Assembly: GCA_036850595.1 (NCBI GenBank)
Contig: CM072158.1
Span: 20,282,044-20,346,043 of the forward strand
Direction of reading: 5' to 3'
From: Rhyacichthys aspro
Taxonomy: Eukaryota; Chordata; Actinopteri; Gobiiformes; Rhyacichthyidae
DNA: 64,000 nt
The translations under genes were made by a program, and so were the position numbers. The notes under the pieces are model-generated. The model was not told the origin of the DNA and ran no database searches. It was given only the letters and a program-made list of their open reading frames with translations. Below are positions 61,901 to 64,000 of the stretch, in pieces (the first letter of the stretch is position 1; every line of letters begins with the position of its first letter).

Positions 61901-63969
61901 ACTTTCAATATGACAAAATAATAAGCACTGATCTCATGAATGAATTTCCTCTCCAACAGGGAGAGATTGGACCTGCTGGATCTACTGGCCCAGCTGGACC
62001 TCAGGGATCAAGAGGAGAGCCTGGTCCCAATGGTGCTGTTGGCCCCGTTGGTCCCCCTGTGAGTTTCAGTCACCATTTTATCACTCATTGTAGATTAAAT
62101 GGATATTTCAGTTTCATAAAGCAGCTGTTAATTTTGTTGTGCATTATTGTTAATATTATTTATTAAATGTGTCCTGTGCTTCCTTCAGGGTAACCCTGGT
62201 GCTAACGGCCTGAATGGTGCCAAAGGAGCTGCTGTAAGTATTCAGACAGCATTAGGGGTGCATGTTGAAGGTCAAAGTTCATCTAGGGTCACTAGAACAA
62301 TAATGTTTGTTTTACTAACAGTGGTTCACATCTCTGATTGTGAGTGTGTGATTGCTCAGACAGGACAATAAAAGGCATAATTACAAATAAAAAAGTGGTT
62401 TGTGGTTGATTGTTGCGTATATGGTCTTTCCTTTAGGGTCCCGCTGGAGTTGCTGGAGCTCCTGGTTTCCCTGGAGCTAGAGGAGGCCCTGGACCCCAGG
62501 GAGCTCAGGGTCCCGCTGGACCCAGAGGCCTGCCTGTGAGTGCTCAGAAACAAAACTTACTGGAAAGACATTTACACAATATGAGGTTATCTTCTGTAAC
62601 TGAGCAATGCTCTTTTAGGGAGACCCTGGTCCTGCTGGTGTTAAGGGAGACACTGGTCCCAAAGGAGAGCCTGTAAGTCATAATCATGTTCATACTACTT
62701 GCTCTTCAGTCATTATGAAAGTACATTACCTTTGAAAAATAAAGTGTGTTGTACATTGTGCAGTGCTTAACCTGCTCTTTTATTGCCCCCCTCAGGGTAA
62801 TTCTGGACCTCAGGGTGCCCCTGGATCTCAGGGAGAGGAAGGCAAGAGAGGACCCACTGGTGAGCTCGGTGCTACTGGCCCCGCTGGCCTCCGTGGAGCT
62901 AGAGTGAGTAGCACACGTTTCCGACTGCTGTAACATAGAGCCATGTTAACGGTAAGCGCTGCTGACGGATGTGTGTTTGTGGGTGTTCGCAGGGCACCCC
63001 CGGAAGCCGTGGTCTGCCTGGAGCTGATGGACGGACTGGACCTATTGTAAGTCATCAGTGGATGCAAATGGGGGCAGTGTTGTCCACCTCAGAGTGGTTC
63101 TCATTACCTCTGTGTGTGTGATTGTGCAGGGTATGCCCGGCCCCCGCGGTGCCTCTGGTTCTTCTGGCCCTCGTGGACCCCCAGGAGATGCTGGTCGTGC
63201 TGGTGAGCCTGGTCCTGCTGGTCTCAGGGTGAGTTCATTTGTGTTGTCTGGTTGGAATATTTGTAAGCAGTCTGGAAGAAAGGTGCAGTTCACATTCACT
63301 TTTGTTTAGTGGTTGATCCATGTTGCTTGATTCCTCAGGGTCTCCCAGGAAGCCCCGGAAGCACTGGACCACCAGGAAAGGAGGGCCCTTCTGTGAGTCT
63401 TTCTTCAGTCCTCCTTCATTGACTGCAGACTTAGTCATGGTATATTATTGTTTTTATAAATGACTTTTAACCTGCAGGGTCCTGCTGGACAAGATGGCCG
63501 CACTGGCCCTCCCGGCCCAACTGGACCTAGAGGCCAGCCCGGAAACATTGGCTTCCCTGGACCCAAGGGACCTGCTGTACGTAGAAATATAAGACATATT
63601 TATATTGTGTGAGGAGCTGTGTCTGAGCTGCTGTGTTTCGCCCACAGGGTGAGCCTGGTAAACCTGGAGACAAGGGAGCTGGTGGTCCCACTGGTCTGAG
63701 AGTAAGAGCTCATATACACACCACTGTCAAGTAGATCAAACACATTATTCAGAAATATTGAAATGTATCTGTTTTAGGGACCCCCTGGACCAGATGGAAA
63801 CAATGGAGCCACTGGCCCCATTGGACCTGCAGTAAGTAACTCCTGTGAAAAGAAATAGATCATTATAATATTCTTTATCATTCTAAAGGTTGGTCTTATT
63901 TCTTTCTTGCTGTAGGGTGGTCCTGGTGACAAGGGAGAGCAGGGACCTTCTGGAGCTCCTGGCTTCCAG
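55894..63969 (+). CDS. col1a2: Collagen alpha-2(I) chain, exons 1-26 (3' end beyond window)
   Basis: Exons: 55894-55963, 57404-57408, 58306-58341, 58716-58799, 59494-59550, 59707-59751, 59844-59897, 60239-60292, 60389-60442, 60523-60576, 60957-61010, 61114-61158, 61235-61333, 61463-61516, 61960-62058, 62189-62233, 62437-62535, 62619-62672, 62796-62903, 62993-63046, 63130-63228, 63339-63392, 63478-63576, 63648-63701, 63778-63831, 63916-63969. All have GT-AG borders. Exons from 60239 on start with a complete Gly codon and are 45, 54, 99 or 108 bp, the fibrillar-collagen pattern. The signal peptide starts MLSFVDTRILLLLAV. A short Gly-X-Y N-propeptide, without a cysteine-rich domain as usual for alpha-2(I), is followed by NFAAQYDG (propeptide cleavage and N-telopeptide with the cross-link Lys in GVKAPD). 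Then comes the unbroken triple helix from GLMGPRGPPG to GAPGFQ. The chain joins two alpha-1(I) chains in secreted type I collagen of bone, skin and fins. Confidence 0.97.
55964..57403 (+). other. col1a2 intron 1
   Basis: A 1.44-kb intron. It has no further exon, contains a poly(A) run near 56534-56549, and its acceptor is preceded by about 50 bases of nearly pure pyrimidine. Confidence 0.7.
57404..57408 (+). CDS. col1a2: 5-nt micro-exon of col1a2 (exon 2)
   Basis: CCTCG lies between a strong pyrimidine tract (57345-57400) ending cacag and a gttagt donor. Exon 1 ends in phase 1 and exon 3 starts in phase 0, so a 3n+2 exon is required between them. These five bases complete Ser-Ser. Human COL1A2 has an 11-bp exon 2 with the same phases. 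Confidence 0.7.
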
Positions 63970-64000
63970 GTTTGAAAAATTACATTTCTTTACAACATTC

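Overview
This window is chromosomal DNA from a teleost fish. The right end holds the 5' third of a fish col1a2 gene (fibrillar collagen alpha-2(I)) with vertebrate introns. The rest is AT-rich non-coding DNA with few genes and many fish-type transposons (Kolobok, hAT, Tc1, Tigger-like, Ty3/gypsy, Penelope-like). All gene models were assembled by hand from reading frame, splice sites and intron phase; no search or alignment program was run.

Layout. 1-5.4 kb: one coding exon on the minus strand (338-247) encodes a Met-Pro-polyproline start typical of WAS/WASL-interacting proteins (wipf, possibly wipf3), with a possible CpG-rich promoter near 5.2-5.4 kb. 5.4-12 kb: decayed Ty3/gypsy pieces, one split by a 482-bp hAT MITE with a perfect 8-bp target duplication, plus a stray first exon of a transposon gene. 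12.0-18.8 kb: a nested structure. A hAT-like element (12019-18828, 8-bp duplication) is interrupted by a 5.8-kb TTAA-flanked Kolobok-like element (12861-18702). The inner element carries an apparently intact 11-exon THAP/DDE transposase of 678 codons (minus strand). Convergent with it is a P2X7-ballast-domain gene (plus strand) broken by one stop codon and one lost splice acceptor. The two stop codons overlap tail to tail.

20.9-25.2 kb: hAT and Tigger-like MITEs, a compound microsatellite, and a TTAA element keeping a first exon. 25.3-28.3 kb: an unrecognised four-exon minus-strand gene (585 codons plus stop) containing a 31-residue basic/Cys repeat and about 37 copies of an 8-residue RDQVQPGS-type repeat, with a poly(A) signal just after the stop. 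28.3-55.4 kb: mostly gene-free, with a Penelope-like remnant, a Tc1 relic, a two-copy MITE family, SINE-like and low-complexity repeats, and a long (TA)n.

55.4-64 kb: the col1a2 promoter (inverted CCAAT, TATA), the 5'UTR with two short uORFs and the collagen 5' stem-loop around the start codon, and 26 exons. These include a 5-nt micro-exon, the N-propeptide, the N-telopeptide and the start of the triple helix in 45/54/99/108-bp exons. The gene runs off the right edge.

The most noteworthy items are the two-gene Kolobok-like element, the octapeptide-repeat gene, and the col1a2 micro-exon with its conserved translational-control leader.
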